Shown one piece after another: positions 25,213 through 36,151 of a DNA stretch of 64,000 nucleotides. A model generated the notes under the pieces. It searched no databases, had not been told where the DNA came from, and worked only from the letters and a program-made list of their open reading frames with translations. Numbering within the stretch: the stretch's first letter is position 1; every line of letters begins with the position of its first letter. Origin of the DNA: Trichoderma breve (Eukaryota; Ascomycota; Sordariomycetes; Hypocreales; Hypocreaceae); the NCBI RefSeq assembly GCF_028502605.1, contig NC_079235.1, forward strand, positions 1,798,001-1,862,000. The letters run 5' to 3'. Made by a program: the position numbers and the translations under genes.

Positions 25213-27054
25213 ATGGCTGCTTCTTATCTGCGAAGCACGACGATTCCTCTCAGCGGCTTGAAGAGATTAGCAGCGAAGCCGTCTGTGAGCACAGCATGTC
25301 TCGTTGCTCGACGGACAAAGGCCTCGCTTGCCCAGGATGGCCAGCAACAGGTTGGAAGAGTTCCAATTGGCGACGACATGCGCTTCATGCTAACTGGGAT
25401 TGACAGCTTCTTGCGGCGCATCTGGAAAAGGCCGACCCGGCTGTTTTTGACATCATCGAAAAAGTCCGTGTTTCTGATTACCTAGGTTTGGAACCGCGCA
25501 GCAATTGTTACGCATGCTGAGACTTGGAGCAGGAGAAAAACCGACAGAAGCATTTCATCAACCTCATTCCATCAGAAAACTTCACTTCCCAAGCCGTGTT
25601 AGATGCGCTGGGCAGCGTCATGCAGAGTAAGTCACCGAAGCTCTCCGTCCTTTAGGATGGCTACTAAAAGTACTAAGCTAACAAACATTACCTGCAGATA
25701 AGTATTCTGAGGGCTACCCCGGCGCACGGTATTACGGCGGCAACGAGTTCATCGATCAGTCCGAAAGACTTTGCCAGCAACGAGCTCTAGAAGCATTCGG
25801 CCTTGATTCCAAGTCTTGGGGAGTCAATGTTCAAGGCAGGTTCAATATTGATGTTCCAAAATATCTCCTCTTATTAGCAAGTAATCTAATGATGCTCTCT
25901 CTCCAGCTCTTTCTGGCGCCCCGGCCAACCTCTATGTGTACTCGGCGCTTATGGATACTCATGATCGACTGATGGGCCTTGACTTGCCTCACGGTGGACA
26001 TCTTTCTCATGGTTATCAGACACCGACCAAAAAGATATCCGCCGTGTCCAAGTACTTCGAAACTCTACCCTATCAACTAGATGAGCGCACCGGCTACATC
26101 GATTACGATAACCTTGAAAAAATGGCCACTGTTTACCGACCCAAGATCATCGTCGCTGGAACTAGTGCCTACAGCCGGTTGATCGACTATAAGCGCATCC
26201 GAGACATTTGCGACAAGGTCAACGCTTATATGGTGGCAGATATGGCACACATCTCTGGTCTTGTCGCCGCCAAGGTGTTGCCGGGCCCCTTCCCCTTCGC
26301 CGATATCGTCACTACTACCAGCCACAAGAGTCTCCGAGGACCTCGAGGAGCACTGATTTTCTTCCGCAAGGGCGTACGAAGACAGAACCCGAAGACGAAA
26401 GAAGATGAAATGTACAACCTTGAGGGCCCAATCAACAACTCCGTGTTCCCGGGCCACCAGGGTGGTCCCCACAACCACACCATCACTGCTCTTGCCGTGG
26501 CATTGAAGCAGACACAGACTACCGAATTCCATGCCTACCAGTCCCAAGTGTTGGCAAATGCAAAGGCTTTTGCTAAGCGCCTCGGAGAAGAGAAGGGCAA
26601 GGGCGGTCTTGGATATAGCCTTGTCAGTGGCGGCACCGATAACCACCTGGTTCTTGTTGACCTTAAGCCCCACGGCATCGATGGCAGCAGAGTAGAGCGC
26701 GTTTTGGAACTGGTTGGCGTTGCCGCAAACAAAAACACCGTGCCAGGTGACCGATCAGCTCTGGTACCTGGTGGTCTTCGGATGGGCACACCCGCCATGA
26801 CAACTCGCGGATTCCACGAGGACGACTTTGTACGAGTGGCTGATGTTGTTGATCGAGCTGTCACTATCGCGACCCGTATCAACAAGACAGTCAGAGCAGC
26901 AGCAGAGGAGCGAGGCGAAAAGTTGCCTGGTAAACTCAAGCTTTTTGTTGACCATCTCGGCAATGGGGATAGGGATCCGGAGATTGTGCAGCTGAGGAGC
27001 GAAGTCGCGGACTGGGTAGGCACATATCCTCTCCCCTGGGACTCGGCTGAGTAA
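25213..27054 (+). CDS. Serine hydroxymethyltransferase, mitochondrial form
   Basis: A PLP enzyme converting serine plus tetrahydrofolate to glycine plus 5,10-methylene-tetrahydrofolate. Five exons: 25213-25350, 25407-25463, 25533-25626, 25698-25835, 25907-27054 (524 aa). The N terminus [20 protein letters not shown] is a typical mitochondrial presequence; the cytosolic isozyme would lack it. Signature pieces: [48 protein letters not shown], and the PLP lysine K283 in [13 protein letters not shown]. Intron 4 starts with GC, not GT (CAAG|GCAGGT at 25835/25836); this is the only nearby choice that keeps [14 protein letters not shown] in frame. Intron 2 has a weak GTCCGT donor. It is convergent with the isochorismatase-AlkB gene. 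Confidence 0.95.
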
Positions 27055-27419
27055 TTGTAACACCAAATGGCAAATTCCTTTCTGAAGCTATATTATTAAA
27101 AAGTACTATTTCGGAGAAGTGTGTCTCCTATGGTGGGTATACAGGGTGTGGGCCGATCATTCACACGCCGCTCTTATTTGTTGTTCAACACTAAATATAA
27201 GGATTGCTCTATGCAGCTTCAAAGGGTATTTACATGTAAAGACAGCGTGTAATGAAGGAAGAGGGGGTTAGCACGTATTGAATCCAAACGTTACCATTTC
27301 GACCATTCAACAAGATTAGAGCAAAAGCGAATATTCAAATGACTGGGTATTCAAACAAGCAAGATATCAATCTAGTAGTGGGGAGCAGAAATAATACATT
27401 CCCTTGTAGACTTGGGGAA
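27055..27419. other. Convergent intergenic region
   Basis: 365 bp holding the 3' ends of SHMT (+) and the fusion gene (-). No ORF or repeat of note. Confidence 0.5.
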
Positions 27420-29939
27420 TTATCGATTTCCTAAAGCCGTGGCAACAGTGTCCAGCTGTCGAACAGTCTCATAGTATGTTCGTAATCCATCCAGACCTTT
27501 GAATGTTACTTCTGGGCCATATTCTTCTACGATGGAATACAAGACTGGCCATACGGCAAAGTCGGGAAGGGTCAACTTGTCCTCGCAAAGATATGGAGGA
27601 CGTTTTTGTTTCAAGTTGTCGACGATGTATTCGTCCCAGACAGCGAGCTCTTGCTTCATCTTGCCGGGCAGTGCTCGACTGTTAGCATCACCATCGCTCC
27701 TCAGTTGCCGCCAGGCGTGTAGTAGATTCAACCCTTGTTGCATCTGACTATATAGCCTCGCGAGCTTTTCTGGACCTTGAGGAGCGGGACCTGCTTCAGT
27801 AGTATGCCCATGCCCGTAGCGGGAGTGCAGGTATAGCATAATGGCGATGTCCCCCTGAACGACGGATCTAGCGGCGTCGTTATCAACAAATTTTACGGGC
27901 GTAGACCAGAACGCTGGAAGATTGTGTTGATTGCCGCTGGGGAGATCGTTGCCAGAAGCCATGCTGCCCTTGGCAAATTGAATACCAAACTCGGCCAGCA
28001 TAAGCACAATGCGCATATTGACTACAGGATCCGCAGAGGCGAAGAATCTTGGAGAGTTGCTAATATGCAACACGTCGAAGCCACCGCCGTAATGCGCCTG
28101 CCAATCGAAATCCGACGAATGGTTTTCCATACCAAACGCCTGAATCATCTTCACAGCATCGGGGCTCTGGCCATTCTTTATGGCATGCGCAGTGTCGCGA
28201 GTCTTGCCAGTTGCTCCTTGGCCCCAGATAATAGTCTCCTCACGATCGAGAAATGTGCCAATCTGCCTGAATGTGAGAGATATCCGACGCCCTGAATAAG
28301 CCAGCTCAGCCGGTGACCTGTCACGGTCTGCGCGTTTGTCTCGTCGGATGGCATGCAGCCATTTCATATTTGTCTGCAAGCCCATCCGGAAGAGCGAGTT
28401 GTGTGGGAGTTTGGCACGTTCGATTTTGCGTTTTGCATCATTTGATACCACTCCCACAGAATCTTTCTCCTGCCTCTTAGTTCTGAGAGTCATGGTTCTT
28501 TCCGCCCCAAGACTGACGTTGGCGATGTACGAACCCTGAACAATATCCAGGGTTTTATCGCTATGCTCAGAAATGTAGTCGTTTCCGTCACGGTAAAATT
28601 GAATGAGGACGTGATTCAGGGGATGGCCGAGATGCTTCTCTATCTCATCCTTGATGGTCCTAACAGTTGGAGAGAATGGAAGCAGTGGTGGAGATTCGTC
28701 AGCGGGATGACGATAGACTGGCATGGTGCCATCTTCGCTCACCTCGCCTTGGACGGCGACAAGTCGAGGAACCTCGCCACCCTGGTGTGACATCCTTTGC
28801 CAAACCACCTCTTTTTCAAGCTTCTCAAAAGCTTCATCCGCTAAACCGCTTGACAACGCATTGAGAATGACATCGGCATCGCCTTCACAAAGCTTCTGCT
28901 GAGAGGATGAATCGTCTTCGTTTACAGAGCTGTCAACTGGCTCGACATGTTCCGCCGTGCCGGCTTCAACTGAAGTCTTGTGCTCCATATCCATCTTCTT
29001 CGTCCGCTCGTTGTCCTTCTGGGGATCTTGAGATTGTGTCTTGGGAGTAATCTTCGGGCTTGGTTTATTCACGGTGGTAGCAGGGCCAGATGAGCCAGAA
29101 TCCAGCTTGAGTTCTAGGAGTGATTGTACAAGATCTTTATCACTACTGACAGCAGCTGCTTTTGCTTGCGGGACGGGTGGCGCGTTTGGTGCTTTCTTGG
29201 GTTCTTCAACTACTGCTGGAGTTGAAGGTAAAGTGCTTAGAACCTCTTTCGAAGATAAAATCTCACAGCCGGTCAGTTCGACGAGGCTTTTTATAGCTGA
29301 ATCCCGCCTAGTTTCTAGGCGATAGCCGCAACAATCCTCTATGACTGTAATAGCCATGCCATGACCTGCGGCATCCATGGCGGTGGCGAAGACGCCAATA
29401 TTGGCCAGGGAGCCGCAGATGAAGACTTCCATGACCATCTTACCGCGAAGGGCGCGCAGCAACTGCGTGCCATGAAACGCGGAGTAATAAGACTTTGTCA
29501 ATTTCGTGTCCCTCTTTTGGACGGCCTCCGCAACGGCCGGGGGCATGTCGCATCCCGTGTGGGAAGGCTTCACGCAAAGGGGCTCCTCATGACTCAGAAA
29601 GGCTTCATTGTCCAGTGGCTCATCAGAAGAAGCCTCAGCCACGAGGTTTCTCCTGCGGCTTTGAGCGGGTCCAGACTGGGATACGGGCCCATTCTCAGAC
29701 AACACAATCTGGTCGCTCTCAACTGGACGGGCTTTGTCAAACTGAGACTGAACCCAGATGACGTCTCCCACTGGGCGAAAAGCGGCTGCTATCTTAGTTG
29801 CGCGATTGACGAATCCTTCCGGATTGGTGGCAGGCAGTCCGCCGTCAACAGGATCAAGGAAGTCGTTTTGAAAATCAACCAGTATGAGAGCCTTACGGGT
29901 TGTAAGTTGGGGTAGTGCGGCTTGGTCGAAGGCAAACAT
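27420..29939 (-). CDS. Isochorismatase-like / AlkB-like dioxygenase / GST-like fusion protein
   Basis: A single intronless frame of 839 codons with three domains. Residues about 15-230 are isochorismatase-like: ALILVDFQNDF (D22, D26), KSYYSAFHGT and FICGSLANIGVFATAMDA. The position that is a catalytic Cys in nicotinamidases is Gly182, as in EntB-type isochorismatases. Residues 240-350 are a low-complexity linker; 355-385 look like a short helical motif. Residues about 375-560 are an AlkB-type Fe(II)/2-oxoglutarate dioxygenase with HxD (H459, D461), distal H529 (MKWLHAIRRD) and a GRRISLTFR strand (R552-R558) as in ALKBH2/3. Residues about 618-839 resemble glutathione S-transferase (PVKFVDNDAA, then DKLTLPDFAVWPVL). 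Such AlkB proteins repair alkylated nucleic acids; the role of the fused hydrolase is unknown. Divergent from the helicase gene across 1.1 kb. Confidence 0.85.
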   Translation of the reverse strand: MFAFDQAALPQLTTRKALILVDFQNDFLDPVDGGLPATNPEGFVNRATKIAAAFRPVGDVIWVQSQFDKARPVESDQIVLSENGPVSQSGPAQSRRRNLVAEASSDEPLDNEAFLSHEEPLCVKPSHTGCDMPPAVAEAVQKRDTKLTKSYYSAFHGTQLLRALRGKMVMEVFICGSLANIGVFATAMDAAGHGMAITVIEDCCGYRLETRRDSAIKSLVELTGCEILSSKEVLSTLPSTPAVVEEPKKAPNAPPVPQAKAAAVSSDKDLVQSLLELKLDSGSSGPATTVNKPSPKITPKTQSQDPQKDNERTKKMDMEHKTSVEAGTAEHVEPVDSSVNEDDSSSQQKLCEGDADVILNALSSGLADEAFEKLEKEVVWQRMSHQGGEVPRLVAVQGEVSEDGTMPVYRHPADESPPLLPFSPTVRTIKDEIEKHLGHPLNHVLIQFYRDGNDYISEHSDKTLDIVQGSYIANVSLGAERTMTLRTKRQEKDSVGVVSNDAKRKIERAKLPHNSLFRMGLQTNMKWLHAIRRDKRADRDRSPAELAYSGRRISLTFRQIGTFLDREETIIWGQGATGKTRDTAHAIKNGQSPDAVKMIQAFGMENHSSDFDWQAHYGGGFDVLHISNSPRFFASADPVVNMRIVLMLAEFGIQFAKGSMASGNDLPSGNQHNLPAFWSTPVKFVDNDAARSVVQGDIAIMLYLHSRYGHGHTTEAGPAPQGPEKLARLYSQMQQGLNLLHAWRQLRSDGDANSRALPGKMKQELAVWDEYIVDNLKQKRPPYLCEDKLTLPDFAVWPVLYSIVEEYGPEVTFKGLDGLRTYYETVRQLDTVATALGNR

Positions 29940-31042
29940 TGTATCCAGGCAGCTGACGAACGACTCCAGTCATGAAGCATATCACGAGGATATGAGTATG
30001 CAGGCAGCAAGGCGGAAATGAGACGCCTCCTTTACCCAAACGATAGCTGAGCCCTGAACCTTGTCCGGCAAGTAAAGAGGGGGCTATTCAGCAGAACCCT
30101 TGAGTACGTTGTGAACGATTCTCTGAGCACTTTGAAGCGCCACTCATTGACCAACAAAACCAAACGATGGTGTTGTGAGTTGGGGAGCAAATTGACTGTG
30201 AGGTCAGCCAGCTGAATCAAAGCGTGATGGGGTCGAAATGACCAAATATACCCGGGCGTCATGGCCAACGGACAAGGAGGCGCAGGTGTCAAAGTATTGG
30301 CTAACTACAAGGTTCGCTAGTCGACACAATTTAGTGTAGCGCCAAGTAGGTAGGCCAGGATAGGAGTTTTGACACAGCCGAGATGCCATTTAAGCGTGTT
30401 GACAAAATGCTTGATTTTGTGATGAAAAATATGAACTTTGGCTCGATGTGGAAGTGCCGGGGCAGCGATGAGATGCTGGAGATTCGGCATTTGCTCCTTG
30501 ACCACTTTACCCGTGTTCCATGTACCGAGCAATTATGCATGCCAGGTACGGCGGCCATCCGAACGTTGTCACATGCGACTCCGCACCAGTGGTGGCTAAA
30601 AATAGAATTCACAGACTTTAAAGAAGGAATTTAAGAAAAGCCATGGTTTCTGTCATCGTAAAAAATGAAGATTTAAATTTTCGATGTGAATTTACACGTA
30701 GATATAAGTCATATATGTAAATTTTTTATTAAAAACCTGACTGATAAATGCCGATGTCCGTGCAGACGAAGACCCAGCTGCCTCTAATAACAATATATTA
30801 CGTCAGAATGCTTAGATAATGCAGATTAAACAATATTAACTGATTGCCGGGTAGCTAGAATAAAGCAAACGCAAGGCTATAATATTGATGCACCACTGCT
30901 GCATATCTACGGAGTACGAGTACTCACCTGCCCTGTGAATACCCCTGCCTTTCGAGCATGTTCTTATCCAGAGGCACCTGTTGATCTCGACCCTCCTTTC
31001 CCCCCTCCTCCGTTCGCTGAACATCTCTTCCTAGGCCACCTC
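29940..31042. other. Divergent intergenic region, partly AT-rich
   Basis: 1.1 kb between the fusion gene and the helicase gene. About 30655-30735 is AT-rich (TTTAAATTTTCGATG, ATTTTTTATTAAAAA). The 84-codon frame 30383-30634 has no family features. Nothing else recognised. Confidence 0.5.
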
Positions 31043-34000
31043 ATGGCTGGCGCAAAGAAGAAGAAGAAGCCGGCAGCCAATCCGGCGCGAGGCTTTGCGA
31101 CGACCTCTGTTGCGTCCAAGCCTCGCCTGGAAATAGCAGAGCCGACAGGATCTCAGCCTTCTTCGGGCGTCAGCACTCCCAAGACTGCCCCTCCAGCTGG
31201 ATCAGAAGCAACCCCGCTACCATCGAAGCCAACCGCGGCGAGTGGCGAGCAAACAACAGCCAAGGAAACCGTCCTGAGCCCCGAAGAGTTTGAACGACAG
31301 CTCGAAGAATCAGAACTGCAACTATTTGTAGAAAAATATTCGCAGAAAGTCAAGCGAGATGCTCAACGCCAGTGCTCTCGATTGGAGACCGATCGGCGCC
31401 TGCTTCGGAGCCAGGCTGAAACTATCAACACTCCAAAATGGCTGCCTCGGGAATTGATGGATCATATCCTTGACCTGATCAAGGCTGAAAGTCGCTTCTA
31501 TGCCTCTAGCCTTTCATCCGAAAACGTTGGGCCTGGAAAGATGCCCTCTGAAGAAGAGTTGGTATCACGCATCTGGACGTTGCAGCAGACGCTCTCTGGG
31601 GCCGCCTTTTCCGAAAAAATTGTCGAAAGCGCTATACAACATATCTTGGATATCGCACCAAACATATCGGCCGCTCCTCGAGATTATATATGGGGTCTAG
31701 AAGAAGCTCTGGAATGGCTCGCTCGTGAATCTCCGCTTGAAGATCTCCCCACGTACGGGACTAGGACCAAGGCAGTTTCCAAAGGTCAGCCTCTCCATAC
31801 TCGATCCAGGGGTAGACCTTATCCCCTCATCATTTTCTGATATATTTCCTTTAGACGCTACCGATAGTGCATCTGGGCCCCCGTCTCGCACAAGTACACC
31901 CAAGTTAAACGTATCTCAAGCCGGTCGTACGGAGAAAGGCAATGCACCGAATGCTCGCCCTGGCAAAGCCCGGGCATCTCCAATTGCTACATTCGATGGC
32001 GATATTGAGCCGGAGAATTTGATACTAGAATACGTCGCCACAAAGGCAAAGTTACTCGAGCTGGGCCACCTGGAAAAAGGAGCGCAGTCTAAATCCACTA
32101 AGCCGCAGGGTAAGGAAAATGAGGCGGACATGGCAGCAGTGGCTTACCTGGAATCCAAACTTAAAGCCATAGAATCTGATGTTCTGTTTGACAAATTCTT
32201 GGCAGAGCAACAATGGAAGAAAGAGAAAGTTGTTCTGGAGAAGCAACTTGCTTTGGCTAGGAAGAGTGCTGCCACTGACTCAAACAGCCCGTCACAGTCT
32301 GAAGAACCCGCGCCAACATTGGAAGCGGACGATGATATTACTGCTATAGCTGAGAAGATGGCTCAAGAGCTCCTCGCCGAGAATAATGAAGACGACGATA
32401 TCGCAGGCTTATTCGAATCTCTCCCCCAGAGCGAAGTCGACCCGACCACAGGAAAGCTCCAGACGGTAGTAAACTCTTCAGATGGAGTAAAGCTTATTAT
32501 TCGAGAATTTTCTAAATGGACAGGAGTCGCCCCAAAACGAATCTTGGAAGACGCCTGTCGTTCTAGGCAAGTTGATACACTAGGTCTCTCGCCTGCAGCA
32601 TCATCTCAAAGTGCTAACCTTAAATAGAGACCCATCTGTCAATATCAAGTTTACAGTCGTTTCTGAGGCTACTTTTGCTAACCGCCATTCGGTGGATATT
32701 TTGTGGTCAAAGCCGCAGGACCCTGCCCAGATTGTGGCCAGCGCGGACGTTGAAGCAGTGATTGACCCGTCACACTTCAGGTTTACCATGACCAAGGTTG
32801 CTACGCCGGATACGAAGCAATCAGAGGCCTACATTGCCACTGCGGCGCTGTTCCACATATTCAATGGTAATCCTAAGGAAGAAAAAGTTAACCTTAGGCT
32901 TCCAACTGTCTGGCGCGATTTTTGGTCTGAGATGGCCGAAGCCAAAAAGGGCCATTTTGATGCGCAAGATCGATTAGCCGTGAAGCAGCTCAAGGCCCTT
33001 GTCCGTCAAAGGCAGGATCAAGAGCTTGAAGACGGTGTTGTTCTACAGGGTGCGTTCCGGGGTCGCAATAATGCCAAGGCTTCGCCAGAGGCTGCCGAAA
33101 TAGGACATGTCGAGCGATCGAAGAACGTTGAGAGCGATGACAATTTGAAAAAGCTATGGGCATCGAAGTCGGGTAGGAAGAAATATGCAGCCATGCTAGT
33201 ATGTTACCAGCATATGCTTCTTCCGTTGCACCACTACGGCCAACTGACGCGCCTGTTAGGAATATCGAGTACAGCTTCCCATGTGGAAATTCAAAAATAA
33301 TGTTTTGGATGCTGTAGATAATAATCAAGTTATAATTATCTGCGGAGAAACCGGTTGGTAAGTTGAGGGCTTGTCTTCTTTTCAAATTGTGCCTCGCTTA
33401 CAGTGCTGCAGCGGCAAAAGTACACAAGTCCCGGCGTTTTTGCTGGAGCATGAGCTGTCACAAGGCAGACAATGCAAAATATATTGCACGGAGCCTCGTC
33501 GAATTTCAGCCATATCCCTAGCTCGCCGAGTAAGCGAGGAGTTGGGCGACGAAAGGGGTGACTTGGGGACTTCTAGATCCCTCGTTGGCTATTCTATCCG
33601 CCTTGAATCAAACACGTCCAAAGAAACACGGCTTGTATATGCTACCACGGGAATTGTTATGAGAATGCTTGAAGGTTCAAACGACCTTGGCGAAGTCACA
33701 CACCTAGTACTCGACGAGGTCCATGAACGCTCCATTGATAGCGATTTTCTTCTCATCGTTCTCAAGCGTCTCTTGAAACGCCGGAAAGACTTGAAGGTTA
33801 TTTTGATGTCTGCTACTGTTGATGCAGAGCGATTTTCTGCGTACCTAGGTGGTGCGCCTGTTCTCAACGTCCCAGGAAGAACATTCCCGGTCATGGTCCG
33901 CTATCTAGAAGATGCTGTTGAGCTTACTGGCTATACCCCCGCCAATTCAGAATCTGATCGGCTTGTTGATCTCGATGACGATGTAGGCGAGATCGAAGTA

Positions 34001-35896
34001 GAGGGCTTGAAAACAGAAATGGCACAGAGCCTCGCAGGCTATTCAAACAGGACCAAGACGGTTCTCGCTCAGATGAACGAATACCAAATCGACCTCGACC
34101 TTATTGTGGAACTGATTGCTCGAGTTTCTATAGATGAATCACTACAGCAATACAGTAATGCAATCCTGGTCTTTTTACCCGGAATTGCAGACATAAGATC
34201 ATTGAACGATATGCTATTGGGAGACCCCCGGTTTTCCGCTGGCTGGCTTGTTTACCCTCTACACTCTACGATCGCCATGGAGGACCAAGAGGCAGCTTTT
34301 CTTGTACCACCTCAAGGCATGCGAAAGATTGTATTGGCGACGAATATTGCAGAAACTGGAATCACTATTCCAGATGTTACCTGTGTCATCGATACGGGCA
34401 AACATCGCGAAATGAGATTTGATGAGAAGAAGCAGCTTTCCCGGCTGATCGACACATTCATATCAAGAGCTAATGCAAAGCAACGAAGAGGACGTGCTGG
34501 TCGTGTGCAGAATGGACTTTGTTTCCACATGTTCTCCCGGTATAGGCACGATACACTTATGAGCGATCAGCAAACTCCGGAGATGCTCCGCCTCTCCTTG
34601 CAAGATCTGGCGATACGAGTCAAGATCTGTAAGATAGGCGGCATCGAAGAGACGCTAGGTGACGCTTTGGACCCTCCCTCGGCAAAGAATATACGTCGGG
34701 CTGTTGACGCACTTGTGGATGTGCGGGCCTTGACTGGCACAGAGGATCTCACCCCTCTTGGTTATCAATTGGCAAGATTGCCTCTGGATGTTTTCTTGGG
34801 AAAACTCATCCTCTTGGGATGCGTATTTAAATGCCTAGACATGGCCATCACCGTCGCGGCAATCTTATCGTCCAAATCGCCATTTTCTGCTCCGTTCGGA
34901 CAGCAAACGCAAGCAAATAATGCGAGAGCAGCTTTCCGCCGTGCAGACTCGGATGTCCTTACAACTTACAATGCATATGTAGCGTGGAAGCGAGTATGCC
35001 AAGCGAATGGGGGTTACGGAAAAGAGTTCCAGTTCTGCAGAAAGAACTATCTCAATCAGCAGACGCTCACCAACATTGAGGACCTAAAGGGGCAACTTTT
35101 GACGTCTCTAGCCGACTCCGGATTTCTATCCCTGACGGAGGATGAGCGGCGAGCTCTATTAAAGCTTCGATTCTCTTCCGGTGGGCGCAGCCGTCGTCAG
35201 CAGCAATTTGTCGAGGTACCCCAGCGAGTCAACCTCAACAGCGATAACGATATTGTATCAACTTCCGTTATTGCGTGGAGCTTCTATCCTAAGCTTCTCG
35301 TGAGAGATGCACCAGGTTCCAAGGGGCTTCGCAATATAGGAAACAACCAATCCATTAGCCTTCACCCAAGCTCTGTCAATCGTGGACTGTTTGAGATCAA
35401 ATGGCTATCGTATTATACGATAATGCAAACCAAATCGTGAGTTGCCGAATATCCTTCTATCTATACGCCTCTCTATTAGAGCTTATCTAATGATCGATGT
35501 AGGGTTTATCGTGCACATGAAACCAGTGCCACGGAACCTTTCTCGATAGCACTGCTTTGTGGTGACGTACGCTGCGATGTAAGTAAAGAGAATTTTCATT
35601 TATGGCCTGCCTTTTACCCATATCAGTTGAGTTACCGTACTGATACCATTTGTTCCCAGCTATACTCTGGCGTTATAGTGTTGGATGGTAACCGGGGTCG
35701 CTTCGCCATACCGGATTGGAAGACAATGCTCGTCATTAAAGTCTTGCGCACACGCTTGCGAGAACTACTTACTAGGACCTTCAAGCAACCCGGCAAGCTG
35801 CTTACGGCACAGCAGGAGAAATGGTTCGACGTGTGGCAGCGTCTATTTTCCCAGGATTTTAACCAGGATAAGATTGTCAACACCGTGAGTCTCTAG
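31043..35896 (+). CDS. DEAH-box RNA helicase, DHX29/YLR419W type
   Basis: Seven exons: 31043-31784, 31855-32566, 32628-33198, 33260-33357, 33412-35436, 35503-35578, 35660-35896 (1486 aa). The start MAGAKKKKKPAANPARGFAT gives the lysine-rich tail typical of this fungal group. The N-terminal half has UBA/RWD-like low-conservation parts and LPTVWRDFWSEMAEAKK before the helicase core. Helicase motifs: GETGCGKST (I, across intron 4), TEPRRISAISLARRV (Ia), DEVHER (II), SAT (III), FLPGIADI (IV), ATNIAETGITIPDV (V), QRRGRAGR (VI), then winged-helix, ratchet and OB regions (YSGVIVLDGN). DHX29 relatives help 40S scanning. Intron 2 has a GC donor (AG|GCAAGT at 32566/32567). The final codons read ACC-GTGAGT-CTC-TAG, so one more short downstream exon is possible. 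Confidence 0.9.
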
Positions 35897-36151
35897 ACTT
35901 GGACCTGAATTAGAACATTGCGTTTGGAGCTGGACTACAGAGGCCAGCCACAGAACATAGAATTACTAGGGGACATACATTGGGATAGGGGACAACTGCT
36001 TGGGCGAAATGGCAATTTCGGAGCAAGATAATAAGGGAATACTTGGTTTGGAACTTGATAGAATTCATTTTGTCAATTCAGTAGAAAACACTATAGCTAC
36101 TTCCTGATATATCAAGTTCAATTGGAGGCAAGCCACAAAAGACATTCCGAT

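Noticed and set aside
25840..25906. GT donor four bases downstream of the GC donor in SHMT
   Set aside because: It leaves two extra bases and destroys the conserved [11 protein letters not shown] frame.
30383..30634. 84-codon frame in the fusion-helicase gap
   Set aside because: Too short and without motif or splice context; kept only as intergenic.
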